A program made the position numbers and the translations under genes. This document shows positions 53,025 to 64,000 of a DNA stretch of 64,000 nucleotides, piece after piece. Each line of letters begins with the position of its first letter. Position 1 is the first letter of the stretch. The notes under the pieces are model-generated. The model was not told the DNA's origin. It searched no databases and saw only the letters and a list, made by a program, of their open reading frames with translations. Source of the stretch: Trichoplax adhaerens (taxonomy: Eukaryota; Placozoa; Uniplacotomia; Trichoplacea; Trichoplacidae). The stretch lies in contig NW_002060948.1 of NCBI RefSeq assembly GCF_000150275.1, positions 1,986,251 through 2,050,250 of the forward strand, given 5' to 3'.

Positions 53025-53030
53025 TTTATT
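53025..53030 (-). terminator. Possible C/EBP polyadenylation signal
   Basis: TTTATT on the plus strand reads AATAAA on the minus strand, about 245 bp past the C/EBP stop codon. Confidence 0.35.
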
Positions 53031-53273
53031 TCATAAAATCATCTACTATAGAGTCGTTGCAATGAAATCAAGCTGAGAATTATACTATAACTAACAAAAG
53101 TATTTTTTTTTCGAAGCTGAAATCATCGTAATAATACTGAACGCACCAGTCTAAGGCGGTATAGACCCTATATCGTAGGGCTATCCAAAATTTGCCAGCT
53201 AGATTGAAATTGATTCATTCTTGACAACGACAGATAAATAGTAAGAGCGTCCAATCATAATTCTATCTGTGCT

Positions 53274-54299
53274 TTAAGGCAATGTAAAGGGTGAAGGACT
53301 TGATCCAAATTGATTCCTCGTGGATAGGCTATTAGTACTTGCACTGGTTATCATAGTCATTGTTGTCGTGGTAGATGTATTATCCAGTTTATTGGATGAG
53401 AAGTCGGTCAGGTTACCAGCAGAGACGACACCAGAATTGACAAATAAGCTTTTCAAGACGGATAATTCTTTTGTTAATAGTGATAACTTTGTCTTTAATT
53501 CTTCATTCTCCATGCTTAATTGCATGACCCTTTCTTGGGTTTCCATCGATTTTAGCTTCGTCTTCTTGCGGCTCTTTCGTACCGCTTCATTATTGCGTTC
53601 ACGCTTACGACGGTATTCATCACTGTATTTATTCAATGATTTCCTACTGTTACTACCGCTGCCAGCGTCTAAAGATTCTGTTAGTAGATCTATATCTTCA
53701 TCAGGTGTAATTGCTGCTGATTGCCTTGTGTTGTGATCGCTGGCCACTATGTTTGTCATAGTCGACATGGCACCAGCTGTAGTCGATGTTGTGGTACTAG
53801 TTGTAACAACATTGGTATCGTCGTAACTTTTTAAGGATAAATTCTTATAATTATTGACCATACTTGCAGTTGCAGGATTAGCACAGGTAGTAGAAGAAAA
53901 TGAGTTAACAACCGTAGTGATTGTAGGATCAGCAGGTGATTCTGATACCAATCGAAATAGTAAATCTTCGTCAGCAAGATTGGATTTGGGTTGATGAATA
54001 TTAGTTACGTTGGCAGTGACGAAATACGAGGCTAAATCGATCGATGATTCGTTGGCAAGTATTTCTAATTGAGTAGAGCCACTGATTTCTCCACGAAGAT
54101 CACTTCTATCCAGTAATTTCTCTTCTTGCGGATTACAATTACGAGTACTACCTTGATAATAACTGAAAGGAAGGCAAGAACGTGAGTATCGATCTACTTT
54201 ACGATCCATCAAGCCGTCGTCGTAGACGATCGGTGTGTCATTCAATCCTGCACTAGGCAGGCGATAGGAATAATAAGCTGAAAGGTCCAGCCTTTCCAA
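53274..54299 (-). CDS. C/EBP-family bZIP transcription factor (single exon)
   Basis: One uninterrupted 341-aa frame. Near the C-terminus, YRRKRERNNEAVRKSRKKTK (from about residue 229) is a C/EBP basic region, with the RERNN-x-AVRKSR signature that contacts TTGCGCAA-like half sites. METQERVMQLSMENEELKTK and the following leucines form the zipper. About residues 84-117, ESSIDLASYF and later LADEDLLFRL match the spacing of the ESSIDISAYI...FLADLF activation motif of vertebrate C/EBP alpha, so this is an activator-type C/EBP and not a short CEBPG-like form. The middle is Ser/Thr-rich and low in complexity. Lack of introns is usual for C/EBP genes. A cluster of TACTGTA/GTAC words lies 55-120 bp upstream of the ATG. 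Confidence 0.92.
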   Translation of the reverse strand: MERLDLSAYYSYRLPSAGLNDTPIVYDDGLMDRKVDRYSRSCLPFSYYQGSTRNCNPQEEKLLDRSDLRGEISGSTQLEILANESSIDLASYFVTANVTNIHQPKSNLADEDLLFRLVSESPADPTITTVVNSFSSTTCANPATASMVNNYKNLSLKSYDDTNVVTTSTTTSTTAGAMSTMTNIVASDHNTRQSAAITPDEDIDLLTESLDAGSGSNSRKSLNKYSDEYRRKRERNNEAVRKSRKKTKLKSMETQERVMQLSMENEELKTKLSLLTKELSVLKSLFVNSGVVSAGNLTDFSSNKLDNTSTTTTMTMITSASTNSLSTRNQFGSSPSPFTLP

Positions 54300-54349
54300 T
54301 TGTAGCGAGCGACAACTGAAATAGTTGACGACCGATTCTCGATGTCAGT

Positions 54350-54420
54350 AGATTACTGTACCGTAGAAAAATACAGTACCGATCACACAATACTGTGCAG
54401 TATAGTGTACAGTACAACGT
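54350..54420. repeat. TACTGTA/GTAC cluster directly upstream of C/EBP
   Basis: TTACTGTACCGTAG, ATACAGTACC, ATACTGTGCAGTATAG and TGTACAGTACAACG lie within about 120 bp upstream of the start codon (minus-strand gene). This is the closest such cluster to an ATG in the window. Confidence 0.6.
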
Positions 54421-55918
54421 CAACAGAATAGAAATATTCAATGAAAGGATAAATAAATAAATTGTTGCAATCCTACAGATATACAGGAAAGTATAGACGT
54501 ACAGTAGAGAGAGGGGAAAAAAAGTACCCTGCTGAACAAAATAAGACGGAAAGAATTAATTAAAAAAGAAGGTAGCAATCGGTTGAAGAATCCAATCTGT
54601 AAGTGGACTATTCAACTCGACTATTTAGTTAAGGTAAGCTGTCAAGGAAACTCGGGTAAGTTTCCCTCAGTCTACGCCAAAGGATATGATAGAATGTGGG
54701 TGTAGTGTTGATCTTTTTAAGACGTTGACTAATCTGTAGCAACTGTCTACGCGCGTCCAATCCCCCAAAAACCAAAAAAATAGGAGGGGTATATCAACTT
54801 GTTAATACTGCATCTATCAACTTGTGCGTACAATATAACTTGAAGGCATTAGCAAATTGAAAAACTTGTATGAATCATAAAGTAAGAATATTGAGTAAGT
54901 TTGTAATTAAAAAGAATTGAAAAGAAAAAACAACAACAGCTTACTCTACTCCAATACAATCTTAATATCTGTAGTTATAATAGTGACAAATAGAAGGAAA
55001 CAACACAGAAGTAGACACATAAAAAAGAAAAAACACACAAGAAAAATGGACTACTATAATTGAGGCAGTATACCAAAAAGGTTGTTATGATGAAAAGATG
55101 TTCAACTATCGGACATGTGTAGGCGTCGAATCGCCGGTGTACTATACTAGACGATGCGTTATCGTGATTGGAATCAATGATCAAAATTAGTCGTGTAGCA
55201 ATGTTGGCAATGTGAGCGTATTACAAAGGTGAGGCAGACTTGCTTGGGCCAACAAGTTTACAAGAGACGAGAAAGAAGGCAAAAAAAAAAAAAAGTAAAA
55301 TAAGAGGGCAGAGAGGCAAGTCAAGGGTCGATGATAGGCAATAAGAGGGAAAAGAATAAGTGGAAAGCAAGTGCAAGCAAGAAAAAGTCTACAGTGCGTT
55401 GAAAAAGTGGCAAAGTGATGCTAGTCCAAATGTGCAAGCAAACATCGATTTGGATTTACCTTGATATTTCAACACGCCACTACAGCTTATTTATATAGCC
55501 TTGGACAATTTGTTCCAGGAATAGTATTTTTAAATGTTCACTTAACCACTTGGCTGCAAAGTTCTATTCCGGGCGTTCCCACCGCCACAAGATGCTCATT
55601 AACCAACTAACTTAATTGCCCCCGAGTAATTGGATTTGATGAAAAGAAAATTCTTCCTTTCCAATTATCTTCAATCACTTGTTTTGGAATTTTGTCGCTA
55701 CTAATATGGAGACGACGAGCGGACAATGCCCCTAATATATATGGTAGGGCAAGGAGGGTTGATCTAAAAATAGATTGCTGCCGGGGTGGGATGATGCAAT
55801 CATCGGTCACAACCAGTCGACGAGTCGTGGTCAGCATGCCACGATCGGCAGGCAGGTCGGGTGAATGCGCAGGGGTACTGAATCGACATGGTGGATTGAC
55901 GGTACTGAAGGCTCAAGT

Positions 55919-56460
55919 GCTGTGACGTGTCCAAGCACTGTACAGTGTACAGTCGAAGAGAGTCTCCAGCGTACCGTACCGTACCGTACTGGGTGGTTCC
56001 GTTTCGTTCCGTTTGCGAAGTAGAACATCATATAACGTCATGTTGTCGTACTGTACCCACTCAGAGTACAGGATCTGACCAGACCATGAAAACCTGTCAG
56101 GACAGTACTGTACACTGTACTGACTGAAGTGCTGTGACCTGTTCAAGCACTCTACAGTGTAGAGGAGAGACCCTCTATGAAAAGAGAGTCTCCAGCGTAC
56201 CGTACCGTACTGGACCGTTTCGTTCCGTTTGCGGAGTAGAACATCATATAACGTCATGTTGTCGTACTGTACTGTACTGTACTGTACCCACTCAGAGTAC
56301 AGGATCTGACCAGACCATGAAAACCTGTCAGTACAGTGTACACTGTACAGTACTGTACTGTACTGACTGAAGTGCGGTGACCTGTCCAAGTGTCCATGGT
56401 CAGTAACTAGACAGTACTGTACAGTCTACAGTCTACAGTACTGTAGACTGCAGTTGGAAT
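55919..56460. repeat. Tandem duplication rich in GTAC palindromes
   Basis: Two copies of ~210-240 bp (about 55919-56125 and 56130-56390) share GTGCTGTGACSTGTYCAAGC, GAGAGTCTCCAGCGTACCGT, TTTCGTTCCGTTTGCG, ACATCATATAACGTCATGTT and CAGATCC-type blocks. A GTAC-word tail runs on to 56460. Copy 2 has an extra segment and longer CTGTACTGTACTGTAC runs. It lies 1.6-2.2 kb upstream of the C/EBP start. The ORFs in it follow the repeat. Confidence 0.85.
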
Positions 56461-56616
56461 CGTACTGTACGGTACTGCACTTCAGTCCGAATGAAACCAA
56501 TTGGCACTTGCTAAGGTCAGAAGTGAGAGGGACCCTCCCATCGATGGTATTTCACACCAGTGTTGAGAAGACCGCACCCGCGGCTCTGCTCATCCTTCAT
56601 GAGCAGCAAATCCAAG

Positions 56617-56649
56617 ACTGCAGTTCATGTTGTCAACATGAACTGCAGT
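56617..56649. repeat. Perfect 16-bp inverted repeat with one-base centre
   Basis: ACTGCAGTTCATGTTG, one T, then CAACATGAACTGCAGT: a perfect 33-bp odd palindrome. A second hairpin (CTGCTCAT, CCTTC, ATGAGCAG at 56586-56606) lies just before it. No coding frame uses them convincingly. Confidence 0.85.
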
Positions 56650-59600
56650 AGTCCAGCTAGTCGACAAGCTTTTCAAACTGGTCTTAATTCACCTTCACCC
56701 TGATAAATGCAAAATAGTACAATTTCCCATACCTCCGGCAGTGATCAAGTGGCTATTAAGGGTAAACTAAGGGACAACCATCTATTACTTCCGTCCGTAG
56801 CTGACAAGAAATCATGACTCCAGTTTTTTCTAGCATTTCGTCAGTTTCATCTTAATTCATTCATTCATTGAAAGCTGCACCAGCGCAAATGAGTGCAAAA
56901 TACGGTAGTCAACAATGTTTACTACAACGGGGAACGGGCGCCGCGTATTCGACAATTAAAAATATCGCTCGCCATATGTACGCGTATATTCTATTTTAAA
57001 TCAAGTGAATGAATGATTACAAGAAATCATCATTGTCCCATCTCGTCGATAATACCAGCAACAACAATATTAACAATAACAACGCATACACCAATACCCA
57101 TAAAACCGAAATAGCAAAAGTGTCAATTCGATAATGATAGTAAATTATATTAAAATGCCATTTCCAAATAAAGACTGTACCATAGAAATTTTCAACCATC
57201 AAAAATCAAATTCAAATTTTCAGATATTCTTTCTTGCTTTTACATTTAGAGAAGCAACAAAACTCATCGACTTGCCAACAGAGTTGGCATACGCGTATAG
57301 CCTATCGAAGTTACAATAAAGTGAACTAGACAAGTCAATATATGCACATTATATGTTAGACTGCGCTGGTAAACAAAGCATTATATTTATTGACGAATAG
57401 TATTCGATGCAGTCCTACTAGGAAAGACAATTTCAACGCTATGTTATCCATTGCGCTAAAGCCGATAACGCTAATGAGTGACTACTGTTTATAGAATAGA
57501 AAAGAGATGCGTGTTTTCCTAATCTTACAATTTTCCATAGTTTATTCAACAATTATCGAACAAGACGTATCGTAATGTGATTAATCAATTCTAATATCAT
57601 ATAGTCTGTAGCATCGCTATGTTAGGCGTAACTGCGGTCTATTCACTAGCTGATCGATGGCCTATCATCTCCAATCTCAACTTACAATCCATACGTGGTT
57701 AATATTCGACTTGAATAATACTTAATCTATAATCACATTATAATTGATCAAGTTATCGTAAAGCAATTACATTTGCTCGGTAAGTGGTCGTCTTAAATGC
57801 CTACAGTAGTACGCTAAATAATGGAGATGATAAATAGTAGTCAAGTACAAAAATGGTAGTATTTGTATTGAACATTTGATATTTTATGATCAACATCAAT
57901 TGGAACATAAAAATCATTTTACTAAGCCACCTAAAGTAGTTGTAAGTATCCTGTTTATCAGGGAACTATGATTCAATGCTTGGTATTATACAATCTGGCT
58001 ATAGTATCGATCGAGAATGATAGCAATAACGATCAACTTAAGTAGTAGTAGTAGTAATGTCAATAAGGATTTCTTATAATTTCAAATAATCGTTTTTTTA
58101 ATTTAATTACCATCCGATGAGCTAAATCAATCCTTTTTGTACTAATGCCATTTATAGATATGAGCTGTCAGTACAATCTATTGTATAAGGATAATGCCAT
58201 TAATAATTTAGCTTAGGTAGTATCACCCCAAAGACTACTATGCTCCATTCGTGACGCCTTTTCCAACTGTTTATAGTATATCAATCAAATGATACATAAA
58301 ACAAAAATGTTCTACGCCACAATCTATCAAACATATGCTACTACGATAAAAGAGAATAATTTTTTTATTATTTTCTTTTAGGAGTTATTACCGCTGATGC
58401 TTCAATTGAAAAACTCTCCGTCCACCCTATTTTCTGTTCTAAAAAAAAATCAAAAATAAATATTCTAGAGATAATTTCATTAAAATAATTATAAATGATT
58501 GATTACTATATAAAAATAATCAATAAATTTTATGATGGCGTAATGACTCTATATCCAGACAGATAGTCATTAATTATATTGTAAGCATTACATAATTAAA
58601 ATGAAATAGAAAGACACTGTGTTGTTAAAAAAAAATTCAATGCCTTCCTATCACTACTACTTGAATTCTATTTCATTGACAACTCTGATGCATACATATT
58701 GAACAACTATTACAACAATCAACGATTTTCGCATGATAAAATTAGTAAAATACCGAAATTATCATTCGCATAAATCTACGTAACGATAGACGGTACACAT
58801 AATTTAACTAATATTATCAAGTACTCATCCACTCCATCTTGACCTTCCTAGTATACATCAAGATTGATACCTTAAAATATTTGACTGAATATTTAAGTAT
58901 ATTATTCTATGACATGCAGCTGCCACTAATAGATGAATCTAAACTAAAAATTGTTAAAGTGTTGGTTTAATTTTAGCCATAAGCTTATATTCCATAAAAA
59001 GTCATCCACTCTTCCATTTTACTTAAGCTTATTGATGAATAAAATAATCTCTATTCAATTGCATCTCAAAATAGTTATTTTTATTTTCAATTGTATCTAT
59101 TCTTAACTTTTTCTATCTTGTCAATCAATAATAGTATCTATTATTTCATTATATTAAAAAGGTATCAATGATAACTATAAATTGACATAGACTTGATAGA
59201 TGTTGATTGTTAAGCAGATTGAGTGTCATTCTAAGCAACCCCGAGGAATTAATCAATTAAAATACCCAAATCATTTTGAAAGTTTTCATTATAAAGCGGT
59301 ATGTGCTTTTAAAATATAAATAACATTCTAAGTAATTGTTTCTGTATCTACTACTAAATCTAATTTAGTTGAAATTGCTACGAAATTATTTTTGAAATTG
59401 AAGTAAATCTCGTCTAAGAAATAATGATATAGTATTAACCTGCAATTTGTCAGTTACAGTAAATCCATTGGAAGTGCAAGGTTTCTATTAAAATTAGCAA
59501 CTTTAAAATTTCCCAAAAATGTTTTGTTATCAATACCAGAGGAAGTAAATAGTATCAGCAAATTATAAATTTATACTTTTATCAACTATCATGATCAATT

Positions 59601-62600
59601 TATTCAATGTTCAATCAAAATGTACTTACTTACTTACTTACTTACTCAATAAATTAATAACCGAAATGAAATACTGTAAGAAAAGAATGAATCTCTATCA
59701 CTACTATATTTCTACACAATATTTAAGACCATGCTATGTTTACGAGTTCAGTCATACAAAGCTGTCAAAATAACATGATCAATACTTAGTAACTAACATT
59801 TATTAACCATATACGGCAGTAGGATAAAATATCAACATAAGGTAGATGAGGCGTAAATTCACTATAAAGAATGATAAATAATGTCGTACAAAATACCCCG
59901 AGTGATTTGCTGAATATAGCCTAGAATGTCCAATCACTCTATCTATAATAGTAATAATATATACTGACTCTATTGTACTCATTGCTATAATTTTAACTAC
60001 TGCACCGTACTTTGATGGAAGGTTATATCAAATATAAAAGATTTTATCGTAGTTAAGTTATACAATTTATGCCGGAGGTGTAATTAATACTAGGCTCGGT
60101 CAATGTACTGCAGTAGCTGAAATGATTGCTTTGTTTATTTCATCCTTTTTATTCTAGTATTCAATAGTGTCGCATTTTTACTAGCAAAAATAGCAAACAA
60201 TAAAGGTATGATAGATTGCCTAAAATTTATAGATCCATTTTTAATGCAATTAATTGCAGTAATTAAGTTTCTGATTGAAATAATGTCCATATTAGTCGCG
60301 ATATTAAGTACTTTGTTGAATCACGTGCTATAAATTGAAAACAACATCATGTCTAAAGTTAAATTTATTCGCAATTATATTTCTTTCAAGCTCAACAATA
60401 CTGATCTTACGCTATAAATAACTTATTGTTGAGCTAATGTTTTGCTGTTGTAAATTCAACTTTAAATATATCTCATGAATCGCACTATTTTTACCCCATT
60501 TATATACAATAATAATCTTATCATAACATAAAACAACTTTTTTCTTAACTATCAGTAAGCTAAGAATGGAAAGCTTTCTATATTATAAAATGAAATAATA
60601 ACATAGCTTTACTGTAATATCCTGTATTACTATAGTGTTACAGAGCAATTAAGATTGAGTCGATTGCTATTTTTTATTTTGATAGAAATGATAGAAATTG
60701 CGTAGCTTCAACTAAAAGAGGCTATGCTATAAGTATTGACTTTGTTGCAAATACGTATCATTAGCTCGTTATTAGTTTTCACTTTACCATATGTCTGCTC
60801 TCTAGTACACTATTCATGCATCGCAGACAGTGATGAAAAAATTGGTACTATCCAGCAGTCTACTCATATACTTTGCACATTTTTTACTGTTTTAGCTAGT
60901 CATTTTTTTAATTAGCGTTACTCTTACGCTAACTTTGAAAACTCACCATTTTACTGGCCAGTAAATTGCGAATCTCGAACGCGATTCTTCTTTTTTTAAG
61001 CATGTTTTATCAATAGTCACTCCAAGTTTCGGCTAAGAACTAAGATAATGGCATAAGTTCCCAATATTGTCGCTGTTCAGCTCCCGTTAACTTTCGAGAC
61101 ATTACCGTACAATATTGGAGAGTTTCTACAATAATCGAGCCGCACTGAGTCTCATCCACTTTATATATCTAATCGATCCTTACATATTGCATAAGTTTAT
61201 TGCATAATGCCAACAATGATCTCAGTTTAAGGTATTATAAATTAAAATGATTTCTTAAATTCATTTTGGAAATATACATCTAGAAAGGCATTATTGTATA
61301 GTTATATTACTGTACAGTATGCGGGTATGTTGCAATCAGTAAAGATATTAGGCAATTGGCAGGAAAGAGCTTGACGAATTTTTATCTTGTAGCTAGCAAC
61401 CTCGTAACTAGTACGGTTAGTAGATAGCTAAAACTAGCGCTCATTATCATGGTAATACCAAATACTAGTTAGGTTAGAAATAGCTACATATAAGCGTTAG
61501 AATGGTAGTAACAGATAGGAAGTAAATACAATAAATGCTAAATCACAATACAATTCTACCACGAGACGACCGTATGCGTATTTAGTAGCTACGCTAGACT
61601 ATCGTTCTCTCCTTCTTGAAGGAAAGGAGATTGATATGAAAATATGGAGTTGAGACTATGACTATAGGTATGTATCGTACTTCATCCTATGTCTCTATTT
61701 TTTATGTTATGTTGTGATGTAAGCTGAGATATTGTAGTCTTGCAATAATACGTAATATTAGATAGGAATGTGCTGCTGTATGTCTGCACATAACATTACT
61801 TGCAAAACATTCGCATCAAGCGATTGGAAATGCTATGGCATGCAGTAACTGATTCAAAGTTGTTAACAGCTTTCGATAGTGAATAATTTCGTACTAAATT
61901 GTCAAGTCATGCTGGCGTTTTAATCAGCTCTAAAGTAACATATGTAAATTCTGTGTCTAACTGATACACTACTGGATTATCTACTGTATGAAATAATCGT
62001 AATTTCATTAAGAATTCTAATGGAATATCATTGGTTACGTAGGCATACATCATATAAATTTGTTTAATAAATGTCCACATTACCTCGCTTTATTTTTTGT
62101 TCAAGAATAATAATGAATACATAAATATAATTACTGCTGAAGGTGTAGTTGTTACTTTCTACAATATTTTACAATCGATTGCGAAATCTTTCTTGAATGA
62201 TTCGTAAATTGAAGTTTGAAAATATTTTTCCGCTTGCACGAATTGCGCAAACATTACATATTGATCAAGGATGAATCTATTGCGCTTTTATTCCAAAACA
62301 AATTCTCGTATGTTGTCACGGACTATTTCCGGGCAAGTTTACTAGTTTAACGTATGGTCTAACGTAAAGCACTTCGAGTTGCTTCTGCAGATTGCAGTAC
62401 TACCCTAATCAGTCGTAAGCAGTAGTAACAATATAGTACTGCTACTATGGTACCTAAGAACTCCCTTTCTAAAAGTCTGACAATCATTATAGCACTGAAA
62501 CACTGCGAGCCACAATACTTTCTTAACTGCATAATTTAGGCAACGTAGTGCCGTAAAACATGGGAGTTTGTAGCTGTTCATTACACTGTACGTCTATATA

Positions 62601-63167
62601 GGTAAACGGGTGTATAATATCATTATATGTATGCGCGCAACTTTTATTTTATTTTTAGTACTCTTCAACACAGCTTATACATTAGCCTTAACCATTTTGC
62701 ATAAATTACTCTGCACACTTGGTTTAAGCTGTCCTACTAATTGATGCATTAGACATTCATTTTTTTTTTAAGACCTGTAATATATAATGTATCAGTAGGA
62801 CAGAATTAACGAAGTGTACAAAGTAATTTGTGCAAATTGGCTCGAGCTATTGATGTTATGCAGTTCATACATACTATACATAAGTACACATTAATTTAAA
62901 AAATATTCTATATAAGGATTTTAATAGCGTTATTCACTCGATTAGCTTTATTGCTATAGTTTGTCCATCGCGTACCAGATGCAATGGTTCAAAATAAAAT
63001 TGAATTTCAATTTTTTTCAACTATGCTCTAATTAACGAAGAGAAAGTCCCAGCGATCGACTATGGACGCCCGTACGCTGTGACACCGTTTTTAGGTGTGA
63101 TTTCAAAGGCTGTAAAATGAGTTGAAGTTTTAGTGGGGGTCACATGATGATCAGGTCTACTGACTTC
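56650..63167. other. Gene-poor AT-rich stretch
   Basis: About 6.5 kb with no recognisable exon on either strand. A 61-aa frame at 57017-57202 (minus) has a hydrophobic run (LLLLILLLLVLS) and an acidic end but no family resemblance. A (CTTA)n run lies at 59622-59645. The rest is AT-rich with many short A or T runs. It could hold distal regulatory DNA of C/EBP or WASHC1, or unrecognised lineage-specific exons. Confidence 0.4.
59622..59645 (+). repeat. (CTTA)n microsatellite
   Basis: About six consecutive ACTT units in the gene-poor stretch. Confidence 0.85.
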
Positions 63168-63430
63168 AGTATACAGTAGAGTACTGTACAGTGTACTGTA
63201 CACTGTACTATACTGTACAGTGCACAGGAAAACGTGGACTAGAGGGTCTGTAGTGCACACTGCACAGGCGCATGACTGCTGTACACTGAGAGTACAGTGT
63301 ACAGTGCACAGTGCACAGGAAAACGTGCACTCTGTAAGAAGGGTCTCTACTGTAGACGGTTTGTTGTGCACAGTGCACAGGCGCATGACTGCTGCACACT
63401 GAGTGTACAGTGTACAGTGTACAGTCCGGT
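63168..63430. repeat. GTAC/GTGCAC palindromic island upstream of WASHC1
   Basis: Two direct copies (about 63219-63303 and 63308-63424) share TGCACAGGAAAACGTG, AGGGTCT, GTGCACAGTGCACAGGCGCA or a variant, TGACTGCTG and a GTACAGTGTAC end. The flanks are ACTGTACAGTGTACTGTAC words. Here GTGCAC joins GTAC as a palindromic unit. It lies about 440-690 bp upstream of the WASHC1 ATG. Confidence 0.85.
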
Positions 63431-63864
63431 AGTGCGTCGATGATGTCATGGTTAGTCGTTTACTGCATAGTATTTTGTCCATCAGGATTGCGGCTTAGAC
63501 TAAAGGCTAGACTAGGCATGGGCACTGTCCAGCGCTAGACTATGCGTTCAAAGCAAGCAATGGCGCTGTAAGCACGGACACTAGCTGCTAGCCTAGGTAA
63601 GAGAGCGTAATCTTAAAATCTGGTGGAAAAAAAAAAAGAATTGGATCGGTATATTGAAACACTAGCAGAAACGAAAATTGGAATCAGCTTGAATTGTTGG
63701 ATCAATTGAAACTGCAACCACGATCCGATTGGAGAATACAGTATTGGGAATATTTCATGATATTGATTGGTGTGGTGGCTTTCCCGCTAGGCCTTGAATG
63801 TCACCAACGTACTGAAAGATTTGTAATCTACTACTGTACTGTATTGTAGACCAGAGGAGCAACA

Positions 63865-64000
63865 ATGCCTATCCAAAAATTTGCCGTCCCTATCATTACC
63901 ACGGATTTAAGACGTGAAGAATCACTACGGCAAACTGCTGATGTTCTACAACATGTCGAGAAGGTATGCAACGATACATTCGATCATGTGGTTCAACGAG
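63865..64000 (+). CDS. WASHC1: WASHC1 (WASH complex subunit 1), 5' end, cut by the window edge
   Basis: The first 45 codons are open to the right edge. The start MPIQKFAVPIITTDLRREES followed by LRQTADVLQHVEKVCN matches the N-terminal WASH homology domain, where human WASHC1 has YAVPFIQPDLRREE and then ADALQYLQKV. WASH activates Arp2/3 on endosomes and works inside the five-subunit WASH complex; its N-terminal domain binds the other subunits. Only that domain's beginning is visible, so the C-terminal VCA region cannot be checked. The ATG has a good context (CAACAATGC), and a TACTGTACTGTA word lies about 25 bp upstream. A GTATGC inside the frame could be a splice donor, but the reading frame past it still fits the family. 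Confidence 0.85.
   Translation, partial: MPIQKFAVPIITTDLRREESLRQTADVLQHVEKVCNDTFDHVVQR

Noticed and set aside
55831-56389. 158-aa minus-strand ORF and overlapping plus-strand ORFs
   Set aside because: They follow the tandem duplication, contain repeated peptide blocks and show no domain.
57017-57202. 61-aa hydrophobic ORF
   Set aside because: AT-rich DNA with many TTA/TTG codons readily gives Leu-rich frames; no splice context or family match supports it.

Overview
This is eukaryotic, almost certainly animal, nuclear DNA. It is AT-rich, and its genes are cut by many short GT-AG introns. I rebuilt nine protein genes by joining exons on reading frame, splice sites and family similarity: a C2H2/ELM2/SANT corepressor of the TRERF1/MIDEAS/ZNF541 type, TOMM20, a B56 (PPP2R5) subunit of PP2A, MEA1, UNC79, CXXC1 (CFP1), a TspanC8 tetraspanin, a C/EBP bZIP factor and the 5' end of WASHC1. 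UNC79, C/EBP and TspanC8 together point to a metazoan. Base composition, short introns and compact genes suggest an early-branching one, with a placozoan (Trichoplax/Hoilungia type) as my best guess. No search could be run, so the species is an inference.

Layout: TRERF1-like (+, 302-5039, 5' end outside the window); TOMM20 (-, 6946-9421); PPP2R5 (+, 10322-19940); MEA1 (-, 21744-24402); UNC79 (+, 28170-41781); CXXC1 (-, 42365-46681); tetraspanin (+, 48491-51171); C/EBP (-, 53274-54299); a long gene-poor stretch (54.4-63.8 kb); WASHC1 (+, 63865 to the right edge). The nine genes alternate strand without exception, so every boundary is a shared 5' or a shared 3' region.

The genes do not form one pathway. 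They are mostly conserved housekeeping or regulatory genes: chromatin (TRERF1-like with HDAC1/2; CXXC1 with SET1/COMPASS), mitochondrial import (TOMM20), phosphatase targeting (PPP2R5), NALCN channel accessory (UNC79), ADAM10 trafficking (TspanC8), transcription (C/EBP) and endosomal actin (WASHC1). Two positional signals stand out. First, PPP2R5 and MEA1 lie tail to tail, the same arrangement I recall for human PPP2R5D and MEA1 on chromosome 6p21.1. Second, clusters of the palindromic words GTAC, TACTGTA and TACAGTA lie 5' of all eight start codons in the window.

The non-coding DNA holds several tandem arrays: a 38-bp minisatellite, a 90-bp minisatellite inside MEA1 intron 1, a ~112-bp satellite upstream of UNC79, a ~190-bp triplet in UNC79 intron 1, and GTAC-rich palindromic islands. 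I saw no rRNA, CRISPR array, convincing tRNA or intact transposase.
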